A stretch of DNA of 64,000 nt from Sphagnum magellanicum (lineage: Eukaryota > Streptophyta > Sphagnopsida > Sphagnales > Sphagnaceae), in contig CM038912.1 of the NCBI GenBank assembly GCA_021904315.1, forward strand, positions 20,905,501 through 20,969,500. Reading direction: 5' to 3'. Both the position numbers and the translations under genes were made by a program. Positions 47,274 through 59,200 of this stretch are shown piece by piece. Within the stretch, counting starts at the first letter, position 1, and every line of letters starts with the position of its first letter. Under the pieces are notes generated by a model. It searched no databases. It saw only the letters and a list, made by a program, of their open reading frames with translations, and was not told the DNA's origin.

Positions 47274-47280
47274 TATAAAG
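47274..47280 (+). promoter_or_regulatory. TATA box of hevein-like gene 2
   Basis: TATAAAG followed by CAACA, identical to the gene 1 box and about 196 bp upstream of the ATG at 47,470. The expected transcription start is near 47,305-47,310. Confidence 0.75.
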
Positions 47281-47469
47281 CAACAAAGCCTACTCACTCT
47301 CAACTCATTCTTTACCTCTCAAGAAGTTTGCTCTTGTGGGGATTTGTTCTTGGTTGAGGCTAGATCTGGAGTTCGATTTTTGGATGTCCAGAATTCCTGA
47401 GGCCTGATCAGCTCGTGTTTTTGTGCATCCAGTGTTGTTGTTTTTGTTTGAATCTCCCTGTTGCAGCTC

Positions 47470-48818
47470 ATGGGGATGGGGAAGATGAAGGCTCAGCTTT
47501 TGTTGATGACTTTTGTTGTGGTCTCGAGTGCAGTAGCATTCGCAGTGGCTCAGGACTGCAGTGGTAGCAATCCGTGTCCCGATGGCCAGTGTTGTAGCCA
47601 GTTTGGGTTCTGCGGATGCACTGATGCTTTCTGTGGGAGTGGATGTCAGAGTCAATGTGGCAACTGTGGCGGTGGAGGAGCACCAGGGGAGTGTAGCGCT
47701 AGCAATCCGTGTCCTGGTGGCGAGTGTTGTAGCCAGTTTGGGTTCTGCGGATGCACTGATGCTTTCTGTGGGAGCGGATGTCAGGGTCAGTGTGGCAACT
47801 GTGGCGGCGGCGGAGGAGGCGGCCAGTTCACTGGCCAAGCAACTTTTTACACTGTATACGTTCGTAAGCACCTTTGAACCTGCTGTTCTTTGTAGCCTGC
47901 AACGCGCTCTCGCGGTGCTGATCGAAAACACATCCAGTTAATCTTCTAGTCTTCAATTTGAAACTTCTGCAATATTATTACAGCCTAACTAATAATAATT
48001 TTGAAGTAGAATCCCATTAGACTATGTGTTTGGGACTGCGGAAATATAACTCATGTCCAACATGACCTAGATTTGAGCACGCCACGAGGCACAGCCACGA
48101 AGCATACTTACGGTATACTAAATTCCAGTAATTATGATATCGGTCGTTGGACTTCCTTAATCTTATTCTTTTGGGGTGAGTTAATCATGCAGCCTCAAAG
48201 TGCTTTGGCTTTGACCAGAGCCCATTTCCGCCAGGCCCACTGATTGCAGCGGCAAGCCCTGATCTCTATGGCAATGGGGAAATATGCGGCTCTTCCTACG
48301 CCATCACGTGCACGGGTGCGGCGTCCGGCGGTAGCAATCCCTGCACCGGTAATCCAACGGTGACAGTGAAGGTTGTGGACAAGTGCGGAGGGTGCAATCA
48401 AAACAGCTTCGATCTCTCACAGCAAGCATTTGCCAAGATCGCAAACCTTAATGCCGGTCGTCTGACCATTAGCGCCCAAAAGTACGTATTTCCTATTCTT
48501 CTATCGCTAATTAAGAAGACCATATTACTTTGCTTAATACACGACTCTAGATTATTGGGAATCTCGGTAATCTGGATATGGACCGTATAAGCTCTGTCAT
48601 GATTCTCATTACGACCAACTGTGAACACTTTGGTGGCACAATCATGATCTATCAGCTCCTGACCTTGATCATGTTCTCACAAACACCGTGCTCGATCGAT
48701 GATCTTCTTTCGTGCTTGCAGGGTATCAGGCATTGGGGAGGAGCTGGAACCTGCCGAAATTGTGCAAGTCGTGGAACCTCCACGGGACACGATCAGTAAT
48801 TGTACTACTCATGTGTAA
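47470..48818 (+). CDS. Hevein-like / PNP (EG45)-like barrel protein, gene 2 (two hevein domains)
   Basis: Exons 47,470-47,863, 48,193-48,481 and 48,722-48,818 give 259 residues, with the same intron phases as gene 1. A signal peptide of about 27 residues ([20 protein letters not shown]) precedes two hevein domains, residues 30-66 and 75-111. Each has ten cysteines and the core [15 protein letters not shown], and they are joined by a GGGGAPGE linker. A Gly-rich hinge leads to the double-psi barrel at about 123-228 ([33 protein letters not shown]). The two hevein segments are almost identical in DNA, so the domain doubled recently or was lost from gene 1. The second half of exon 2 onward is nearly identical to gene 1, but the first half is not, which marks it as a likely recombinant. 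The first ATG is used; a second, at 47,476, matches the gene 1 start. Predicted role as for gene 1: secreted, glycan-binding, probably defence-related. Confidence 0.88.
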
Positions 48819-49160
48819 ACATATGAGTGTTGCGTGTTTTCTTTCAGACTGTAGACAACTGGCGCGCCCATCCAGGACACACTCAAGAGTATATATACAT
48901 ATATATGCATCCACTCAGTACTGCAGGTAGTGCAGAGACGAAGTGCTAGCACCAGTCGACAACTCGTTGACACACAGCCCGATGATCAGAAATACTGCAT
49001 CGTATAATCAATGGGACCTGCAGGTAGCGGATCAAGCGCCTGCAAGTGTCCTACTACAGACCCGAGGGGATCATATTGCAGTTCCGAAAAATCTGACTAT
49101 AATCTACAATAAATATATTATCATGGCGCTCATGTAAATCTTCAAAAGACAAGCAATAAA
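48819..49160 (+). terminator. 3' untranslated region and poly(A) signals of gene 2
   Basis: AATAAA at 49,108-49,113 and 49,155-49,160, in sequence almost identical to that behind gene 1. Confidence 0.55.
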
Positions 49161-52100
49161 TTTTGTTTACATTGACTTAGAATACAAAAAAGCATGATTC
49201 TACTTCGATTCATGTCCTACTCCTGAGTCCTTCCATGATCAGTGTGACACACGAGATAATTCCAGGCTCTCTGGAAGTAAAATTGATCGTGGCGCCCATA
49301 TTTGTGGTGGTGGGTATATTGCGGAAATGTCAGGCGAAAGCAGTTGTCAACCCTAGCAAAAGACCCTATGAAATCCCCTGTAAAACCAACTGTCATGACA
49401 TAGGAATTGCCCTTGAAGTCCCCTGTGAAGTTCCCTGTGAAGTGCACTCTGGGAACACATTTCCCTGTCACACTGCAATTTTGTGGGAATTGTGTTTGAG
49501 ACTAGTTTTGGGAGGGGACTATTATACCTCCTTCCTCTACATAGAGAAATGCTCAAATGTTTCTTGTGAGCCTTCATTTAGTAGCTGGACTAGATTGCCA
49601 TTAATTTGGAGTCTTTTAGATAAACAGTAAAGAAAGGTACCTAGATCTGGTTGTCTTGAATTGAACTCGTGATTTCTTTGCAAATTAATGTGGTAATACT
49701 TGAAGAGAAAGTAGGCAATTAAGTTTAAGAAGTTCCAAGCAATCTGTAAAATTAGTTTTTGGGACACTGTCAGAAAACCCAAGAGAATTTCAGTATGTAA
49801 TGTTTCAGAAATGATTTTACGCCTCAATAATAAAAGACTTGATTCGGTTGGAAGACGAGGAAAAACAAGACAAGAGCTTTCAAATTTGAAGTCAAGGAGC
49901 AAGAACTTGACCTTGAACTTAACCCTTAAATGTCGTCAGGAAGTACAAATTTGGTCTGTTGCTCCCTCATTACTCTTATATGGGTGCAATGGTTTCAAAA
50001 TTTCATGCACATGGGTTGTACCTCTCATGTCATTGAGTGTGGTCCACCCTTTCGATGGTAGTTTCTTGTCTTTGGCTGCCTTGTGAGCTGCCGAGCTGCC
50101 CAGCATGATTGGAAGCTTTGGGCAGCGTTGTGTAATGTTGGCATAAAGTTAATGAGAAGTTTTACTGCCCAATGTTTTTAACATTTTGAAAATAAGAACT
50201 CAATCGAAGGATGGAGTGCCTAGTTTTGGGATAGGAGTGGAGGTTGGGAGCAGTTGTAAACTGTCCAAATTTCCTGTTTGCCCTAAAAATGATGAATTAT
50301 GATGATTTTTTTAAGACTTACATTGAATGGACAATCCATTTATATTTCATTTCCACTCTTTTTTTGGCAATTTTTTTCCCACATGATTCATGTAGATGTC
50401 TTTTATTTATCATCAATTTAATTTTTTATATAGCAAATGGAGCACATCTTAGTCCAAGTATTCAAAAACTTGCAGTTTTGAAAACTACCCAAAACTAAAA
50501 AGCTTAAACCTCCAATGGTGACAATTTTCCGTTTAAATCATCCAAATCTTTTTTTAAAAAAATCAATACATCCAGTTTCTGAATCAAATTTTTTTTTTCC
50601 AAGGTTTTGCATGTCTTTTAGCACATTTGGGCGAACTAGTCCTTTTATGGGATTGGGACTGCTTTGGTCAAATGTTAGTTAAGGGTTAATATAGAACATA
50701 TTAAATTTTTAGCTATTGTGGAACATTTGGAAGGAGTGGAATATAATCCTAAGGTTGTTATGTGCTAATGAAATTGTATATAGCATAAAGCCTTTTAGAT
50801 GGTGCTTCACTGAGATTGTGAAAAAAAAATATGCCAACAAAGATATAGCTCAATTTGGCAAAGGTCAATGTTAAATAACCTCCTATATGGTCCAAAACTC
50901 ATGATACATGAGTCTCTAAATCAAAATGATTATACAAGAAGGGCTATTTAAACCAAGATTTTGATATAAAAAAATTTCACATATAAAAAATGTTCGTTTA
51001 TTAAAAATAATTTTTTAAAAATCACATAAAAACTATCAACAACCTTAATGTTTAAAAGGGTTTTTATTTAGAATTTGACTTTGATTAAACTTGGGTTTCA
51101 CATTATCAATAAGAATAATTGTAACAATTAAATGCTCACCTTTCAAATTAGTTTTTGCTTATGGGATAAATTATTAGATGTCTTCTTGAAAGCCAACAAG
51201 GGCAAATGTGGGTAACAATTGAAATTTATTATGAATGTGAATGAAGAATTGAACTTGTTTTAAACAAGGCAAATCTAAGAATTTAGATTCTGTCATATGC
51301 ACAATTGTTTCAAATGATTTTCTCTCAATAGTTAATAACACAAGTTCATCATTGATTGCAATGAAACCTGAAAAAAACTTAATTTCTGAACTATTGATTT
51401 TGAATGATAAACATTACAAGGTTCAAATTTTTAAAGATGTACCAAAATTTTGTCATAGTGTCATGTTTTTAAAATATATATATTTAATCATTTTTTACCA
51501 TGTAAAGACACATTTATGGATGATTATGATGAAATTTAAAATTGTAATGGTTTAAAATATATTCTTTCTAAATTTTTTGACAACTTTTGATTCATTATTT
51601 TTTATGGGGATCAAAATGTAAAATAAAAAAGGATTGTAATAAAAACTAGGTCCTTTTTGTCTTATGTGATACACCTTAAAGGATTTTCACCATATAATGA
51701 ACACCACCTATTGGAAAAATGATGACATTCATTCCATGACAATTGCCAGATACTTTTTGAAATGGGGGCGCAATAGAGCTAACTATGGATAACACCCTAG
51801 TCACCTAAAAAATAAAAAGGTAAATGAAAATGAATATGAACAAAAAAAAAAAAGTGGAAGAAAGGTAGATTAATCAAAAAATAATTAAAATCATGCACAC
51901 ACATACACATAATATATAAACAAAAAGAATGAAATGCATAAGAAACGCCTAATAAAAGATGTTGTGAAAAATGTAATAATTTAAATAACTAATACTTAGA
52001 AAGAAAAGACAAAGAACAAGATAAAAAGGTCATTTAAGACAAAAAAAAACCATTATACCCCCTTCTTTTAAACCATACATCTCTTTGATTTCTTTTTTTT

Positions 52101-53528
52101 TGATTGATTAAAAAAGTTATGGGTGTGAAATTTGAAATTTTAAAAAATGATCTTTTAAATGCAAAAGCATTAGATCAATGTATATACATCTTAAGCTTTA
52201 CATTAATTTTTTTTTTGTGCTTAAACTTTACATTCACCCTTTCATTTCCATAAGCCATATTTTGTTCATTTAAAAACCAATTTTAGTGATTTTTATGACA
52301 TTAAATGCGCCAAAGAAAGGGTTACAAATTTTTTTCAATGTTCAAAGGTCATGGACCAATGTGGAGGAAATTATAAAACTTTATTTACAAAGGTTTTTCA
52401 TATGCTTGTCTACCTTACCATATTAAAATTATAATATAATCTTCTTTGAACAAATGTACGCCAAATATTTTATCTTATATTTTTTACCCAAAAATGAATT
52501 CCAAAACTAAATAATGACCAAATCTTCATTCTTAATAATAACATTCTACTTTATGTTTAATATGCAATGGAACATGGTTTTTTTTTTAAAAAAATAATTT
52601 TAGTTAAAAAAAATCATCTCAATGTAATTTTATTTTCAATAGTCCATTCTAATGGAAAAAATTATGTGGCCATTCAGTCCTCCCCTCTTCAAGGAGAGAA
52701 GAATCAAGTGGTCGTTTATGCTTTCTTTTTTTGCATTAGATTTATTTTAGGGTGGCCATTTGATTCTCCTTAATTTGGGCAATTGTTTTTAAAAATTGAA
52801 TTTTTTTTTGTAGATGAGAATCAAGCGGCTTAATTCTGATGTTCCTTTAAGAAGAGGAGAATTGGGTAGCCCTTTGATTCTCTTGAATGTTGGGCAAAAG
52901 AATAAAAAAAACTTGAAAAAAATATTTGTAAAGGAAAATTGGGTGGTTGTTTGTTTTTCATGTTCTTTTAAAAAGAAAAAAATTGGGTGGCTATTTGATT
53001 TTCCTGTTCTTTTAGGCAAAAAGAATGAAACAACCACTTGATTTTCCTTAGGAAAAAAAATTAAGCAACTAGTCGATTTTCTTCAACATTCAATTCCAAA
53101 ATTTTGAAAAGTTATTTTTCATTATGTTATTTTTGTATGTTTCATTATCTTTTCTAATATAGTTGATCATAAGATGAACATTTGGTTTTGTTTGATATTT
53201 TTAATATAAATTTGAAAAAAAAAATGATTTATGCAAAGGATAAGACAAAAGTTTACATCTTTTAATGCAAGTTGAACATTTGATAATTTGTTGTGTGATT
53301 GAAGAAAACAAGTTCAACTAACTTCATGAACAACTTTTGTTAAAATTGTGTAACATTGTGCCTTCAAATATCAATGTCCTTTTGATGTTGTTATCACACT
53401 TTTGATTGAGACCATAACACATTGGCCTTCATTGTACATTTCAAAAACTTGTTCATATTCTATCTAAAATTATTACCAAGAATAAGAATGTTTTGATCAA
53501 ATTCACCTTTTCCATACACAATCAACAA
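49161..53528. other. Duplicated intergenic DNA after gene 2
   Basis: The equivalent of 23,551-27,445. No gene seen. It contains the copy B version of the degenerate GGTGGNNNTTTGATTCTC repeat at about 52,650-53,080. The B-only segment at 50,690-51,148 is AT-rich with no recognisable ends. Confidence 0.5.
50690..51148. other. Copy B-only segment of about 0.46 kb
   Basis: Sequence present here is missing between AAGGGTTAA and AGTTTTTG in copy A (about 25,036-25,048). It is AT-rich, has no coding signature, and shows no clear inverted repeats or target duplication, so deletion from copy A is as likely as insertion into B. Confidence 0.6.
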
Positions 53529-53531
53529 TTT

Positions 53532-56253
53532 ATTTTCATCTTCGTTATCATTTACTCCTTTTACACCAATGATGATGGTAACAATGGTAACAAACTTTTA
53601 ATTTAAAATAAAACTTCTGAATTCTTTAATGGAATCCATGTGGAAAAACATGGGAACAAACTTGGGTTGGAATGTAGGAATTGATGACACAATGGTTGTT
53701 GGTTCAATTGAAATGACAACATGCATATCACATTTTTCAAAACCCTTATTAAATTTTGATTCAATGCAAAAAATTTCCACCCTCAAAAGCATCCTTTTTT
53801 GCAAATGCTATTCATACATTTTTATATGAAGTGATTTCACCCTCAAAGTGATTATGGTTAGAGTTGCCTTTTTCAACAATTCATAATGCAAATATGTATA
53901 GCCTAGATCTTCCATGCTCCTCTTTATAATTGATCAAAGGTGTTATATCTCTCGAACACCTTTGCTTCAAATGCAACATCTCTAATTTTAAAATCGAAAT
54001 CATCTAATGCAACAACTAATTTAACTTTTTCACTAGAACAATAACCATTGTAAAAAAATAATAATAATAAAGAAAAAGACACCTACCGAAATGAATTTGA
54101 CAACAAACAAATGAAGTAACATTTGGTAAAAAACTTAATTAACAAATTATGAAAGTTTAAACCAAGCACACAATTCCTACTATGAGGAAAGAAAACAACA
54201 AACATATATTGTTATATTTATACGGGACAAAAGACCTAACTTAAACCCTAAACCTAACCTTAAACATTTTTCTATTTTGTATTAACTATGGTAGATTTCA
54301 ACTTAATAATAAAAGTTTACATTCATGATTTGGTGATTAAATTATAGTTTAATAATGAACAATACATCAATACCTTTGGCATCTTATGAATTTTAATTAT
54401 GCACCTCATGTTTGCGTTTGAACCTTTAATATTTCAACCCACATTTGAAAACTAATACATAAACCTTGAACTTTTCTACACTATTTCACCATTATTTTCA
54501 TTTTCATTCTAATATATAATTATTATTTGCTAACCATCAACTTTTTTATTCTGCACATAAAAAATTTAAACACAAAAAAGTTAAAATTGATTTTTTTTCC
54601 ATTTTTTGGTTATATGTATTAAGTCTTTGGTTTTAAACAAGATATTGTTTTTTTTCTTTGTTAAATTTTCAAAATAAAATTTTTGTGTTGAAATTTATCT
54701 ATTCCCAAAAAATGACATGGATTTTTACAAAATATTTGCTAAAAAAAAATCTTCATTAAGTCACCATATTATGGGGAAAAAAAAGGGGGAAAAAAAAACC
54801 CACCCCCTGTCTCCAACCACCCATCTCACATCACCAAAGAAAGAATTCCCTAAAAAATCAAAAAAGAAAAAAAAAGAAAAAAAAGAAAAAAAGAAACCCC
54901 AACCTTCGTACCTTGAAAAACAATCAAACTTCTCTCTCCCATGCCATCCAAGAGACAACCCCTTGGGATAGTCCCCATCCCCCAAAAAAATTCCCATTTC
55001 GCAATCCACCCAAAAAAGCTCCTTTCAAAAGGAATGGAATTACCCCATCCTCTCCTCACCCAAAAAAATCTTTTAAAAAATAAAAATAAAATCAAAGCTC
55101 CTCATCCCCTTTTCTTAAAGCTCCACTTACAATTTGTAATTCTTTCAATCCAATTGAATTATCCACTTCTTATACCCATTGAAACCCATAATAAGAAATA
55201 AACCTGGGAGAAAAAGAAAAAATAAATAAAATTAAACCCCTTTGGTCTCCCTAAATTTTCACCTGTAAACCTCACTGTAACCCCAACCTAACTTCCAAAA
55301 AAACTTTACATGTAAACCTATAACCTTATCCATTCAGCCAACTTTTGATTCTCCAGCCCTTATACCCACTCATGCCAATAAAACCAATTTTCAGCCAATC
55401 CCCAATACAATTGGCTCCATTCCCACAATGCCTCTGGAGGACAGAGCCAGCAAAGAAACATGGAGTGATGGTGGGGCGTAGTTGGATTTCAAGGTGAATG
55501 AGGATTATGAGAACCACAGCAAGATGCTAGAAATGACTTGCCTTCATCTTCTCAATTGCGCGCTTGATCTCTGCAACAGTTAGGCACTTCCACCATGAGT
55601 AGCCACAGGAGCGTTGTAGTGTGTGTCTGCAGCTTCACTGCCTCATCAAGTACATCCCAATCAAGCCCACCATACTCCAGTAGCTACAATGGCAGATGAA
55701 TGAAACCAACTCCCAGGTCATATCTGTGGTGGGTTCATGCCTCAGATCAAGAAAACCGACCAACATATTTGTTTAAATCAATGAGCAACAAATTGCACAA
55801 ATGATGCAGTGATTGCAGTACCGCAGTCGGAAAAGTGGGTTCTTAGTGGAAGATCTCATTAAAGTTATCTGTAAAGTCATCCTCTCTTTCACCCCCCATC
55901 CCCTCTTTGAGTGGTATCCACAAAGTAATGAGATTATATTAAATCTCAGTATGAAATGCTGAAACTCAGCATTTAATGCTCAACGTTTGAGAGTAATCAT
56001 AATAAATGTACAGGTAGGAGCGGTGAAAATATATGTAGCAGCAGTGGAGACGCTTGGAAAAAAGGAAAGAGGGGATGAAACTCAGGTTACCACCAAAATT
56101 GGTGGAAAAACTAGTTTGGGTCCTAGTTATTTCATTTTGTAAAATTCCATTCCCAATTGCACATTTGATGCCCTATTTTGTCGAAACTGGCCGTTCTTGA
56201 CCCCTAATCGCCTGACTTTAGGGATAACTTTAATATGATACCATACTCTTTCA
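53532..56253. other. Copy B equivalent of 30.3-33.0 kb
   Basis: AT-rich, then balanced composition; the exon-like minus-strand block recurs at about 55,539-55,690. No gene is supported. Confidence 0.45.
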
Positions 56254-56257
56254 AAGA

Positions 56258-59200
56258 TCCATGGTTTGGAAGTCGGATGGCTTCTTACAGTGTGTCATAG
56301 GGCGTAGCTGCCATAGCCAGCAGCTGATTATGGAATAATTAAATTGCCCCTCAATCTCTTAGTATTCCATGAGAAAATTTAGCCACAAAACAAAATTGAG
56401 AAAAAAAAAACACTGACTGGAACTCGCCAAAAACCCATCAAGTGGATGCGTAGACCCAAAATTACATGTGGGTGTCCTTAAGATCAAACAATAAAAATTC
56501 CCAAATAAATTCAGCACAGCTAAAGTGACAATATGACCCTATTACCAAACATAACTATGTGTACACAGATCAAATTCATTCATGTCAGTCAATTCTTAAA
56601 CCAAGAGACAAATACCCACCAGTTATCAGTTATATATCCACTTGTGGATTCTCAAAGTATTCAAAGAACTGACATTGGATATGACCATAGCTCTCAAAAG
56701 ATTTTCTTAGAACAACAGTCAAAGAATCTGCCAAAGAATCACCAGTTCTTTCTGGATTCTTTCATGAAGATCATCAGTTCTTTGAGATTTTCTAAATAAC
56801 AAGAACCCGTGGTTCTTTGATTTTGATTTTCCAAAGAACTGGAACTAGCCATTCTGTAATGTGGAATATTTAAAGAACTGGAACTAGCAGTTCTTTAAAA
56901 ATTCAAAGGATCCTACAACACTAATCAGAAGTCTCCTAATAACTTTTCCTCAATTTCTCATTTTGGAACATAATATTTACCCCTAACTGCTCAGGTTCTT
57001 CAAAATGTCTGAGCATAATAGTCAACTATTGAACATTCGGTAATAAGTGATTCATTGCAAGGTTACTAGCAGTCAGAAATCTATAATCAGGTTTGCCTTG
57101 TATTTGAAGATGATTATTACCTCTATTTGTCTACCTGCCTGCGTAGCTTGTCAAAAATCTATCATCAGATTTGCCTTGGATTAAAAGGAAATTTGATTAT
57201 CGACCTCTATTTGGCTGCACACCAACATAGCCTATGTGCAGGGCGCAATGGATATCCTCCATCATAAAAAAAGTTAAAGCTTGTCCTGAACTCAGCACTC
57301 CAGTAAGACAAGAAACAGTACCTACCATTAGTCACAAAGTGCAAGCTGCCTCTATTTTGAGGCACATTGTTGTCACATGTGAGGGTTCTTCTATGCTCAT
57401 TATGCTTTCAGGTTTCTCTTCCCTTTCCCTCTCTGATATGATTGTCACCACCAGTGGGAGCTCTGGAACATAATTTGCTCATTTGCCCCCTTATGACCCA
57501 CTTTGTGTTTGTGCTCTTTTGGCTGGGACTGGGGTCCTCTCTTTTGTCCTTCATTTCCCCCTTGGCTGGTGCTTTGTTTAATGAAGTTTACTGGGGTTTC
57601 ATCATTAGCCTCCTTAATGAAATTTACCACAGCAAGAACTTCTTTTGCATTTGATTTTTGTATTTTTAGCAAAATATCATCAAACCTACACACAACCATG
57701 CGAGGCATTACACTGTCACTGGGCCAGTGAGTGTCACAGGGTATTCAATGTCCTTTGAACCAGACTTGTGGTGCTATCGAACATAGAATAATGTGTCTGA
57801 CAATTTAACTATTTACACATAATCCATTTCATCACAATGTCACAATGCATGTCGTTTTAGATGCATGGTTCAACCAGTATTGGAGTGTTGGTCTGATATG
57901 AACTATCAAGTTTTAAACTACCAGCATGGTCCTGGTAATGAACCCTATTTTTAAAAATTCATATCAGCCTGGTGCTGGTGGTGTGTCCTTTTAAACAATG
58001 GTTACCCATGCTTGTAAGGCTTTATTTATCTATTTATTTATTTGTACAGCCCAACCAAGAGCTTATCCCTACCCCTCATGTGTGATGCCTGGTCAATACC
58101 ACATGATACTTGTGCTCAAAATTTTGACCATTTCATGGCCAAAATGTAAGGTCTCCTTGTAGTAAGTAGACATCGCACACACTCCAACAAGTCTTGCCAA
58201 CTTGTGGAGCTTCTCTCATGCAAATGTATGTACCTTGCACATATTGCATACAGTGTAGACTTGTGCGGAATGTGCCATTGACCCAAGTTTGTCACCCCAC
58301 TAATTTCTCTTTAGAAATGATTCTTAACATTACAAATATGTTGCACCATAGGTCTAGAATTTAGAAAATTGCCTCAAGAAATCCCACTCATTGAGGGCTT
58401 TCCAATAGTAGCAAAGGCACACCCCAATTTGTATAAAATTCTAAAATTTACTTTTGTTTAATTTTCTTTGGCACATTATTCAATATTTGATCACTCTCAC
58501 ACCTTGATGCACCTTGATACATCCTACTCATTGAGGGCTTTTAAATGACACCAAGTGCGCAATGGGGGCAACATTGTTTAGGAGATCTAAGTGACAAACA
58601 AAACAAACAAACAACCTACATAGAGAGAGAGTGTGGCTTCTGATGTTGGCTGAATGGTGAACTTGTTACCTAATTCATCTGAACATTATTCATGATTCAA
58701 TATTTCCCACACCTTAAGTCAAAACATTACAAAACCACCTTCTCAGCAAGCACTTTCAAACAATACCAAAAGCGCACCCCAATATCCTTCTTTAACATAA
58801 ACAAACTACCTTCTTTAATAAATAGATTATAACCATTAAAATATAGAAACTAAAGGGAAAAGAATTGAAGAAAAAGGAAATTGCAATGAGGAGATGAGGA
58901 TTTATTTTTATTAGTTTCAATTTTCTAATGTAACAACCTTAGTGATCATCCAAAAAAGGATTTAAAAATAATTCGCAACACAATTCTAGAAATTTGTATA
59001 AAGTTGTGTTGTTTTTCAATTCTTTTGATGGAGAGGAAATGATAATCATCTAGAAATTGTTGTTGCCAAATTTGGCTATAAACAAAGTATAAAAGCTTCT
59101 TTTAAAACAAGATCCATGCACATTATTCTTCATTATCTAATACAACCTATTATGAAATTTGGTGTATGGAATTATTTTTTTGAAATCTAGGGAATTTTCC

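Noticed and set aside
47470-48818. Barwin (PR-4) identity for the second domain
   Set aside because: The readings [16 protein letters not shown], KVVDxCxGC and [14 protein letters not shown] fit the PNP/EG45 type better than barwin, although both are double-psi barrels.
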